Below, in pieces: positions 23,348-31,600 of a DNA stretch of 64,000 bases. Both the position numbers and the translations under genes were made by a program. The stretch spans positions 1-64,000 of the forward strand of contig JAEWQP010000007.1 in NCBI GenBank assembly GCA_023399155.1, written 5' to 3'. A model generated the notes under the pieces. It was not told where the DNA came from. It did no database searches and saw only the letters and a program-made list of their open reading frames with translations. Positions within the stretch are counted from its first letter, which is position 1. Each line of letters opens with the position of its first letter. The stretch comes from Verrucomicrobiota bacterium (lineage in GTDB: Bacteria > Verrucomicrobiota > Verrucomicrobiia > Opitutales > Opitutaceae).

Positions 23348-24583
23348 TCAGGTCCAGCTGAAGAAACGCACGGCCGAACCGGCCGCGAGCGCAGGGGTGC
23401 CGGCCGAAACCTCGACGAAACCGTCGGTGGTCGCGATCGAGGCAAAATCGCCCGACGTATTCGTGGATTGAATCGCCGCGAGTCCCCGGCCGTCGTCGCC
23501 GCACGATCGGCGCACGGGCAGGAAGAGCGTCAGCTCCGGATGGGCGGTTGTTGTGGCGACGAGCGCGACCGTCTCGGCCGGGGCGGGCCGGCGCCCGCTC
23601 ATGCGATCCAGGCCGGGCAGCACGTAGCGATGGGCGCATGTGAACGACGACACCGGGTTGCCCGGCAGGGCGAACACCGCCACGACGCGCGTATCCTCCG
23701 GATGGAGAAAATCGCCGGGCCGGGCGAACGTGCCGAAGAACATCGGCTTTCCCGGGCGCTGGGCCACCCCGTGAAAATGCTTCGTCACCCCGAGGTCCTC
23801 CAGCACTGCGGGCAGATGGTCGAAGCGGCCCTTGGAGACTCCACCGGTGACGATGACCACGTCCGCTTGTTGAAGCAGCCGTTCCATGTTCCACGAGATG
23901 GCCTGGGCATTGTCGGGAAGATGGTTGAGCTCGATGCGCGAGAAGCCCGCGGACTGGAGCACCGCCTTGAGCGCGAGGTCGTTGGAACGACGGATCTGGT
24001 GAGGCTTGGGTTCGTCGTCCACGTCGACGAGCTCGTCGCCCGTGGTGAGCACCGCGATCCTGGGCTCCACCGTGACCTCGAGTTCGCTGCAACCGCAGGA
24101 GGCGGCGATGGCAAGTTCGCGACCGGTCAGCCGGCAGCCGGGCTCAAGCAGCGTCGCGCCGGCGGCGAAATCACTGCCGCGCCGGTGTATCCCCGTGCCG
24201 GATGCAAACTTCGCATCATCCCGGATGCGGATCCGGTCGCCGCTGCGCTCGAGGTCCTCGACGCGCACGACGGCGTCGCACGGCGCCGGGACGGGCGCGC
24301 CGGTCATGATCTCCAGGCACGCGCCCTCGCCGGGGGCGGCGACGGGCTCGGCGCCGGCGGCCTGGGTCCCGGCGAGGGTGAACTCGCGACGCCCGGCTTC
24401 CCATTCCGCGAAACGCAGGCACACGCCATCGAGCGTCGCGCGGTCGAACGGCGGCCCATCGCGGTCGGCGCGGACGGCGGCGCGCAGCGTCCGGCCTTGG
24501 GCGGCGTGGAGCTTGCAGCGTTCCGAGGGGAGGGAGCCGACCGAGTCGAGGACCAGGCGCATGGCTTCGTCGACGGAGATCAT
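23348..24583 (-). CDS. moeA: Molybdopterin molybdenumtransferase
   Basis: MoeA inserts molybdate into molybdopterin-AMP. The 411-residue protein (from MISVDEAMRL, the usual family start; an ATG nine codons upstream is also possible) has the segments ACLEIMTGAPVPAPCDAVVR, the MoCF domain with IAVLTTGDELV and TGGVSKGRFD, and VAQRPGKPMFFGTF. The early motif usually read as S-x-M-D-G-Y-A is here RATLDGVCLR: the DG pair is kept but Met and Tyr-Ala are changed. It faces moaA across a 260-bp region holding a palindrome. Confidence 0.92.
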   Translation of the reverse strand: MISVDEAMRLVLDSVGSLPSERCKLHAAQGRTLRAAVRADRDGPPFDRATLDGVCLRFAEWEAGRREFTLAGTQAAGAEPVAAPGEGACLEIMTGAPVPAPCDAVVRVEDLERSGDRIRIRDDAKFASGTGIHRRGSDFAAGATLLEPGCRLTGRELAIAASCGCSELEVTVEPRIAVLTTGDELVDVDDEPKPHQIRRSNDLALKAVLQSAGFSRIELNHLPDNAQAISWNMERLLQQADVVIVTGGVSKGRFDHLPAVLEDLGVTKHFHGVAQRPGKPMFFGTFARPGDFLHPEDTRVVAVFALPGNPVSSFTCAHRYVLPGLDRMSGRRPAPAETVALVATTTAHPELTLFLPVRRSCGDDGRGLAAIQSTNTSGDFASIATTDGFVEVSAGTPALAAGSAVRFFSWT

Positions 24584-24684
24584 CCACGCGAATGTGTGCC
24601 GTCCGCGCATGCGAGGCGACCGCGAAAGTTGGCCCGAAGCAGCGGCCCTTCGCCTTCCGCGGATCCGCCGGTGTGACCACGGGT

Positions 24685-24702
24685 ATGTAACGGTCGTTAC
24701 AT
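24685..24702. promoter_or_regulatory. 18-bp palindrome between moeA and moaA
   Basis: ATGTAACG-GT-CGTTACAT is a perfect inverted repeat with 8-bp arms, in the region between the divergent moeA and moaA genes. It is a good candidate operator for a dimeric repressor or activator of the molybdenum cofactor genes. The TAACG half-sites loosely resemble ModE half-sites, but this is weak. No regulator is encoded beside it. Confidence 0.55.
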
Positions 24703-24843
24703 GCGTCCGGACAGGAGGAGCAGAAAAGCGGCGGACTGAGCGCGCGAGGGCGGGCGGTCGGGCGCGGGGCTGCGGGAGCGGCGCGATGGGGGAGGACCCG
24801 ATGGCGGACCGCGCGACGAGGGGAGGGCGGGACGGGCGCGGAG

Positions 24844-25935
24844 TTGACCTCCCTCCAACAGCCTATTCCTTCGAGGCGCCTCCCAGTGCCTGTCCCCCCG
24901 CCTAATCTTCCCAATCACGACACCCGCCCGCGCGACCGCTACGGGCGGGCGTTGCGGGACCTTCGGATCTCAGTCACGGATCGATGCAATTTTCGCTGCG
25001 CGTATTGCATGCCCAAGGAGGTGTTCGGGCCGGACCACGTGTTTCTTCCCGACCATGCCGTGCTGAGCGACGACGAGATCCTGCGGCTGGCCCGGGCGTT
25101 CACGCGCGCGGGCGTGAGCAAGCTGCGCATCACCGGGGGTGAGCCGCTCATGCGGGCGAGGCTCCCGGAGTTGATTGCGCAACTCGCGAAGCTCCCCGAG
25201 GCCGCTGATCTTTCGCTGACGACCAACGGCTGGATGCTCGCGCGCCTGGCACCTGAACTGGCCGCGGCCGGACTGCATCGCGTCAATGTCAGTCTCGACG
25301 CGCTCGACGACGCCATCTTCGGCCGCATGAACGGACGGCGTTTCGGTGCCGGTCGCGTGCTCGAGGGCATCGAGGCGGCGATCGCCGCAGGCCTTGGCGT
25401 GAAGATCAACATGGTCGTGCAGCGCGGCGTGAACGAAACGCAGGTCCTGCCAATGGCCCGGCACTTCCGCGAACGGGGAATCACGCTTCGCTTCATCGAG
25501 TACATGGACGTGGGCAACTGCAACGGATGGCGCATGGACCAGGTCGTGCCCGCGCTGGAAATCATCGCCATGATCCACGCCGAGCACGCGCTCGAGCCGG
25601 TGGATCCCGGCTATCACGGCGAAGTGGCGGCGCGTTATCGCTATAGCGGCACGACGACCGAGATCGGTATCATTTCCTCGGTGACGGAGCCATTCTGCAG
25701 TGCCTGCCATCGGGCGCGCCTCTCGGCCGACGGCAAGCTGTTCACCTGCCTGTTCGCGAACCAGGGCACCGATTTGCGGGCGGCGATGCGGTCGGGCATG
25801 GATGACGAGGCCCTCTATGCGTTGATCTGCCGCGTGTGGGGGGCCCGGGTCGACCGGTATTCCGACGAACGCGCGGAGTTGCTCGCACGCGGCGAGCACC
25901 CCGAGCGGATCGAGATGTCGTACATCGGCGGCTGA
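24844..25935 (+). CDS. moaA: GTP 3',8-cyclase (radical SAM)
   Basis: MoaA performs the first step of molybdenum cofactor synthesis, the radical-SAM rearrangement of GTP. The 363-residue protein has the radical-SAM cluster motif CNFRCAYCMP (C-x3-C-x2-C), KLRITGGEPLMR, the second cluster cysteines in PFCSACHRARLSADGKLFTC, and the C-terminal Gly-Gly (MSYIGG). The frame opens at a TTG (24844), but spacing from any Shine-Dalgarno sequence is poor; the true start could lie up to 30 codons later, before DRYGRALRDLRISVTDRC. It is divergent from moeA. Confidence 0.93.
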   Translation: MTSLQQPIPSRRLPVPVPPPNLPNHDTRPRDRYGRALRDLRISVTDRCNFRCAYCMPKEVFGPDHVFLPDHAVLSDDEILRLARAFTRAGVSKLRITGGEPLMRARLPELIAQLAKLPEAADLSLTTNGWMLARLAPELAAAGLHRVNVSLDALDDAIFGRMNGRRFGAGRVLEGIEAAIAAGLGVKINMVVQRGVNETQVLPMARHFRERGITLRFIEYMDVGNCNGWRMDQVVPALEIIAMIHAEHALEPVDPGYHGEVAARYRYSGTTTEIGIISSVTEPFCSACHRARLSADGKLFTCLFANQGTDLRAAMRSGMDDEALYALICRVWGARVDRYSDERAELLARGEHPERIEMSYIGG

Positions 25936-26027
25936 GAAAGTACCCCCGAGGGCGCACGAATCGCGCTTGCGAGTCGCAGCGCGGCCGCCGCCCGCATGGG
26001 CCCGCGGGGGACCGGCGCGGGACCGGG

Positions 26028-27101
26028 CTACTCGGCCGAATCGTTGTTACCGACGCCTTCGGCGAGGGCTGTGCCTCCGGCGACTTGGACCCGGCCCATC
26101 ACCATCGCCGAAATCTTTTCGCCGACATCCGGATGCTCGGCGAGGTACTGCTTGGCGGCCTCCCGACCCTGGCCGATGAGCTGCCCCTCGAACGAGATCC
26201 AGGCGCCCTTCTTCTCCAAGACCTTCTGTTCCAAGCCGAGGTCGAGGATCGAACCGGTCCTGGAGATGCCCTCGTTGTACATGATGTCGAACTCGCACTC
26301 GGTGAAGGGCGGGGCGACCTTGTTCTTCACGACCTTCACCTTGGTGCGGTTGCCGATCACCTTGCCGGCAGGGTCCTTGATCTGGCCGATGCGGCGGATA
26401 TCGACGCGAATGGACGAGAAGAACTTCAGCGCACGGCCGCCGGGAGTCGTCTCGGGATTGCCGAACATCACGCCGATCTTTTCGCGGATCTGATTGGTGA
26501 AAATGCAGATACACTTCGTCTTGCTCACGACGGCGGTCAGGCGGCGCATGGCTTGGCTCATCAGGCGAGCCTGCGACCCGACGGTGGCATCGCCCATCTG
26601 ACCATCGAGTTCCTGCTTCGACACGAGCGCGGCGACGGAGTCGATCACGATGACGTCGATGGCGTTGGAGCGGATCAGGGTCTCGGTGATATTGAGTGCA
26701 TCCTCCCCGCTGTCGGGCTGGGAGACGAGGAGGTCGTCGAGTTTCACGCCGACCACGCGTGCGTATTTCGGGTCGAGCGCATGCTCGACATCGACGAAGG
26801 CGGCGAGGCCGCCCTGGCGCTGCACCTCGGCGATCACACTCAGACACAGGGTCGTCTTGCCCGATGATTCGGGGCCAAAGATCTCGATGATGCGACCTTC
26901 GGGGAGTCCGCCCACCCCGAGCGCCAGGTCGATGGCAAGGGAGCCCGTGGAGACGGTCTTGACCTCCATCTTGCTCGCGCTGCCGAGGCGCATGATCGAG
27001 CCTTCGCCGAACTGCTTGGTGATCGAGGAGACGGCGAGATCGATGTTCTTCTGACGGGCTTCGGAGGCGGTGTCTTTGGCAGGAGCGGCGGGTTTGGCCA
27101 T
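26028..27101 (-). CDS. recA: Recombinase RecA
   Basis: RecA forms filaments on single-stranded DNA, promotes strand exchange and triggers LexA cleavage. The 357-residue protein contains the P-loop GPESSGKTT, FVDVEHALDPKYA, VIVIDSVAALV, KCICIFTNQIREKIGVMFG and ALKFFSSIRVDIRRI, all in the standard order. The chosen ATG begins MAKPAAPAKDTASEARQKNI, close to where family similarity starts; 43 upstream codons have no similarity and were excluded. moaA ends tail-to-tail 92 bp away. No certain LexA operator was identified upstream. Confidence 0.97.
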   Translation of the reverse strand: MAKPAAPAKDTASEARQKNIDLAVSSITKQFGEGSIMRLGSASKMEVKTVSTGSLAIDLALGVGGLPEGRIIEIFGPESSGKTTLCLSVIAEVQRQGGLAAFVDVEHALDPKYARVVGVKLDDLLVSQPDSGEDALNITETLIRSNAIDVIVIDSVAALVSKQELDGQMGDATVGSQARLMSQAMRRLTAVVSKTKCICIFTNQIREKIGVMFGNPETTPGGRALKFFSSIRVDIRRIGQIKDPAGKVIGNRTKVKVVKNKVAPPFTECEFDIMYNEGISRTGSILDLGLEQKVLEKKGAWISFEGQLIGQGREAAKQYLAEHPDVGEKISAMVMGRVQVAGGTALAEGVGNNDSAE

Positions 27102-27412
27102 GGCAGGGATGGGTCGTTTCGAGGGGGACTTGGTGTTGAAATCGGACGGGAGCCGGCTGCGTGGCCTCGCGGCGGGGCAGTGAACACCCGTCCACGTAGT
27201 TGTGACCGTCGCGTCGGCCAGCGCAAGCACGAAGATGCCGCCTCCGGTCTTTGCCGATGTCAGGTCTCCGTCACGCGTAACGATCCGTCGAGCCGGCCTC
27301 CAAACGAACCGGCCGGCGCGTACCGAGCCGGACTGACGCCCGGAGTGCTGGCAATGCGAGGGTGGAAGCCGCGCCCGGAGCGCTGGGGCTTCGCAGACCC
27401 CACGGGACCTGC
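27102..27412. other. recA upstream region
   Basis: This 311-bp stretch lies upstream of recA and after the end of the DMT protein gene. It must contain the recA promoter (minus strand), but no convincing -35/-10 pair or SOS box was recognised. No gene was seen in it. Confidence 0.4.
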
Positions 27413-27772
27413 TCAGTGCCCCATGCCGGGCGCGGGCTTGAAGCCGAAGGTAAACACCACGGCGAGCATGAGAAAGAAGAACGCGGCGAGGTAGTTCCAG
27501 GCGACCTTCTCGCGCATCACTGTGACCGCGAAGATCGTGAACACGACGAGCGTGATCACCTCCTGGATGATCTTCAGCTCGAACGTGGTGAAGCGGCCGT
27601 AGCCGAGGCGGTTGGCCGGCACCATCAGGCAGTATTCAAAAAAGGCGATCCCCCAGGACACGAGAATGACAAGGAGCAGGGGTTTGCCCGCGAGGAACTT
27701 GAACTTGAGATGGCCATACCACGCCAGCGTCATGAATACGTTGGAGGCCACGAGGAGCAGGACAGTTTGCAT
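27413..27772 (-). CDS. DMT-family membrane protein (DUF486)
   Basis: The 119-residue protein is almost entirely transmembrane (four helices: about 2-18, 30-50, 70-88 and 94-112) and matches the DUF486 group of DMT-like proteins. It shows MTLAWYGHLKF, SWGIAFFEYCLMVPANRLGY and KIIQEVITLVVFTIFA. Function is unknown, although the fold suggests small-molecule transport. It is transcribed on its own, 311 bp upstream of recA. Confidence 0.85.
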   Translation of the reverse strand: MQTVLLLVASNVFMTLAWYGHLKFKFLAGKPLLLVILVSWGIAFFEYCLMVPANRLGYGRFTTFELKIIQEVITLVVFTIFAVTVMREKVAWNYLAAFFFLMLAVVFTFGFKPAPGMGH

Positions 27773-28099
27773 CGCACACGCAGGGAAGCGTGGGGCGCAC
27801 TCTGCGTCGTGGCGGCGCGGCTACGCAAAGCGAATTCGGATGCCCGCGACCAGCGGCCCGAGGTGTGTGGTTTCGCCGGAAGGTGTCCTGCCGGCCTGGA
27901 GCGGTCCAGCGTGACCTTCGTATCCGCGGCGCGCGGGCGGGGCGCGGGTACCCGGTCAACCGTCCGAAGAAACGCTTGACCCTCTACGGTGTTTCCCATT
28001 CCGACAAATCCCCCATGCCTGTTGCCAAGGCGCGGGTTGCGCGTACTGACAAGACGACAGCTTCTGCCACACAACCCAACCCATACACTCCCGCCTGAG

Positions 28100-28435
28100 A
28101 TGACTATAAAAGCCTACCTGAAGCCCTCCTGTGGATGGAGCAACGGTGTTCGCGCTATTCTCCGCAAGCATGGCCTGTCCTTCGAGGACATCGACATCAT
28201 CAACAACCGCGAGAGCTACGCGGAGATGGTGCGCAAGTCCGGCCAGCCCCTTTCACCCTGTGTCGAGATCGACGGGGTGATGTTGGCCGACGTCAGCGGC
28301 GAGGAGGTGGAAAACTACCTCCTGAGCAACGACCTCGCGAAGGCGACCGACGTGCAGGCGGAGGTGCCGACCAACGCGGGCTGCACGGACGAGGAGCACG
28401 CCCGCATGACCGCGAAACCGGTTCGGTTCTTCTAG
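28100..28435 (+). CDS. Monothiol-type glutaredoxin-like protein
   Basis: The 111-residue protein has a glutaredoxin fold: IKAYLKPSCGWSNGVRAILR, then FEDIDIINNRESYAEM and the PCVEIDGVMLAD segment with the cis-proline. The active site is CGWS, near the CGFS of monothiol glutaredoxins that carry iron-sulfur clusters, and not the dithiol CPYC. The C-terminus has an extra 30 residues with a second Cys (TNAGCTDEEHARM). It lies upstream of gltB with a terminator between them. Confidence 0.85.
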   Translation: MTIKAYLKPSCGWSNGVRAILRKHGLSFEDIDIINNRESYAEMVRKSGQPLSPCVEIDGVMLADVSGEEVENYLLSNDLAKATDVQAEVPTNAGCTDEEHARMTAKPVRFF

Positions 28436-28479
28436 GCCGAAACGCAGCGGTCATACGCCAGCTCGAGTTCTTTTAGGCC

Positions 28480-28514
28480 GGCCGGTTCTCTCGGAATCGA
28501 GACCGGCCCTTTTT
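28480..28514 (+). terminator. Intrinsic terminator after the glutaredoxin gene
   Basis: GCCGGTTCTC and GAGACCGGCC form a near-perfect stem (one bulged T) about 45 bp after the stop codon, and TTTTT follows at once. This fits a rho-independent terminator. Confidence 0.8.
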
Positions 28515-28674
28515 CTGCTCAGGCGCGAGGTGGGCTCGTGCTTCTTTCCGCGCCCCGAACCGAAGGATCCTGAAGATTTTTCTGTTCGTACGCCCGTTTA
28601 CCCAAGAGATTCCCGGGCACTCACGTCCGGACGGAGCGGGTTCGCCAATTCCGCCCATCACTCAGATTCCTCCC

Positions 28675-31600
28675 ATGTCGAAAGCAGCGCGCCTCGAGAC
28701 CATGCAGCCCAGCAGCAAGGCCCAGTCGTCCGGTCCTGCCCGGAGCAAACACTCCGACCTTCCCGCCAAGCAGGGCCTCTACGACCCGGCGTTTGAGCAC
28801 GATGCCTGCGGCGTCGGCTTCGTGGTGGACATGAAGGGCCGCAAATCCCACCGCATCATCGAGCAGGCGCTGCAGATCCTGACGAATCTCGACCACCGCG
28901 GCGCGGCCGGGAGCGAGCCCAACACCGGTGACGGCGCCGGCATCCTCATGCAGGTGCCCCACGCGTTCAATCGGGAGGCCTGCGCCAAGGCGCGTATTCC
29001 ACTTCCCGAGACGGATGACTACGGCACGGGCATCATCTTCCTGCCCAAGAGCCTGCAGACGCGCCGGCGCCTGGAGGAGATTTTCGCGAATATCGTGCAG
29101 TCCGAGGGCCTGACGCTTCTGGGCTGGCGCACGGTCCCGACGGACAGCTCGAGCCTTGGTGAGACAGCCAAGGGCTGTGAGCCGGCGATGCGGCAGGTCT
29201 TCATCGCCCGCGACCCGGCGATGACGAGCGACCTCGAGTTCGAGCGAAAGCTCTACATCATCCGCAAACGCGCCTACAACGAGATCCGCTGCTCGACCAT
29301 GAGCGGCGCGGCCGAGTGGTACGTGGTCAGCCTCTCCTGCCGCACGATGGTCTACAAGGGCATGCTCCTCACCGAGCAGCTCGAGAAGTACTTCCCTGAC
29401 CTGTCGCACCCGGCGATGGAGTCGGCCATCGGCCTGGTCCACTCGCGTTTCTCGACCAACACGTTCCCGAGCTGGATCCGCGCACACCCCTACCGCTACA
29501 TCGCCCACAACGGCGAGATCAACACGCTGCGCGGCAACATCAACTGGATGCACGCGCGGGAGGCGCTCTTTTCCTCGGATCTGTTCGGTGAGGACATGCG
29601 CAAGGTCCTGCCGATCATCGATCCCAACGGCTCCGACTCCGCGATGTTCGACAACGCGCTCGAGCTGCTCGTCCTCGCGGGACGTCCCCTCACGCACGCG
29701 CTCATGATGATGATTCCCGAGCCGTGGTCGAACAACCCCGGCATGGATCCGCAGCGCCGCGCGTTCTACGAGTATCACGCCTGCCTGATGGAGCCGTGGG
29801 ACGGCCCGGCTGCGATCTGCGCCACGGACGGCACGCAGATCGCCGCCATCCTCGACCGCAACGGCCTGCGCCCCTCGCGCTACTGGGTGACGAAGGACGG
29901 CCTCGTGATCATGGGCTCCGAGGCCGGCGTGCTCGACATCCCCAGCGCCGACGTGGTGCGCAAGGGCCGCCTGCAGCCCGGTCGTATGTTTCTCGTTGAT
30001 ACAAAGCAGGGACGTATCATCGAGGACGAGGAGATCAAGCGGGCGATCATCGGCGAGTGCGCCTATCAGGAATGGCTCGACGAGTACCTCGTCCACATCG
30101 AGGACCTGCCGGATGCGCCGAATGTGCCGCAGCCCGACCATGACACGCTGCTGCAGCGCCAGCTCGCGTTCGGCTACACGTTCGAGGACCAGCGCAAGCT
30201 CGTCCTCCCGATGGCGCGCGACGGCGTCGAGGCGCTCGGCTCGATGGGCAACGACGCCCCGCTGGCGGTGCTCTCGAACAAGCCGCGCCTGCTCTACGAC
30301 TATTTCAAGCAGCTCTTCGCGCAGGTGACGAATCCGCCGATCGACTGCATCCGCGAGGAGATCATCACCTCGGCCGAGACGCGCCTGGGCTCCGAGGGCA
30401 ACCTGCTCCAGCCCGTGCCGTCCGACTGCCGCCGTCTCGAGCTGGAATGGCCCATCCTCACGAACGAGGAGTTTGCGAAGATCCGGCGCATGGAGCTGCC
30501 CGGCCTCAAGGTCGGGACGATGTCCATCCTGTTCCGCACGGCGCGCGGCGAGAAGGGCCTGCGCAAGACGATGGAGGAGCTCTCGCTCCTGGCGCGCAAG
30601 ATGATCGAGGAGGAGGACGTCAACGTCATCATCCTCTCCGATCGCGGGGTGAACAAGGACTTCGCGCCCGTCCCGGCGCTGCTCGCCGTCGCCGGCCTGC
30701 ACCACTATCTCATCCGCGAGGGCCTGCGCACGCGCATCTCGCTCGTGCTCGAGACCGGCGAGGCCCGCGAGGTGCACCACTTCTCGCTGCTCATCGGCTA
30801 CGGCTGCTCTGCGATCAACCCGTACCTGGCCTTCGAGACAATCGACGGCATGATCCGCGACGACCTGCTCACCGGCGTGGATCGCAAGACCGCCTGCAAG
30901 AACTTCGTCAAGGCCGCCTCCAAGGGCGTGATCAAGGTCGCCTCGAAGATGGGCATCTCGTCGCTCCAGAGCTACCGCGGCGCGCAGGTGTTCGAGGCGG
31001 TCGGCATCCGCCAGGATGTGGTCGACCTGTTCTTCACCTGGACGCCGTCGCGCGTCGGTGGCATCGGCGTGGCGGCTCTCGCGCAGGAGGTCCTCGCGCG
31101 CCACCGCGCGGCGTTTCCCGACCGGCCGGTCGACAACACCACGCTCCCCGTCGGCGGCGACTACCAGTGGCGCGACGGCGGCGAGCACCACCTGTTCAAT
31201 CCCGAGACGATCCACCGGTTGCAGAAGGCGGTGCGCACCGGCAGCTACTCCGTATTCAAGGACTACACACGACTCGTCGACGACCAGTCCAGGAACCTCG
31301 CGACGCTGCGCGGCCTGCTCGATTTCAAGGCGGGCGACCCGATTCCGCTCGAGGAGGTCGAGTCGGTGGAAAGCATCGTCAAACGTTTCAAGACCGGCGC
31401 GATGTCCTACGGCTCCATCTCGAAGGAGGCCCACGAGACGCTTGCGATCGCGATGAACCGCCTCGGCGGCAAGTCCAACACCGGCGAGGGTGGTGAGGAC
31501 CCCGAGCGCTACATCCCGCTGCCCAACGGCGACTCGAAGAATTCCGCGATCAAGCAGGTGGCCTCCGGCCGCTTTGGCGTGACCAGCCAGTACCTGGTCA

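Noticed and set aside
24611..24843. A molybdenum-cofactor riboswitch upstream of moaA
   Set aside because: No conserved Moco riboswitch pattern was recognised. Only the palindrome is supported.
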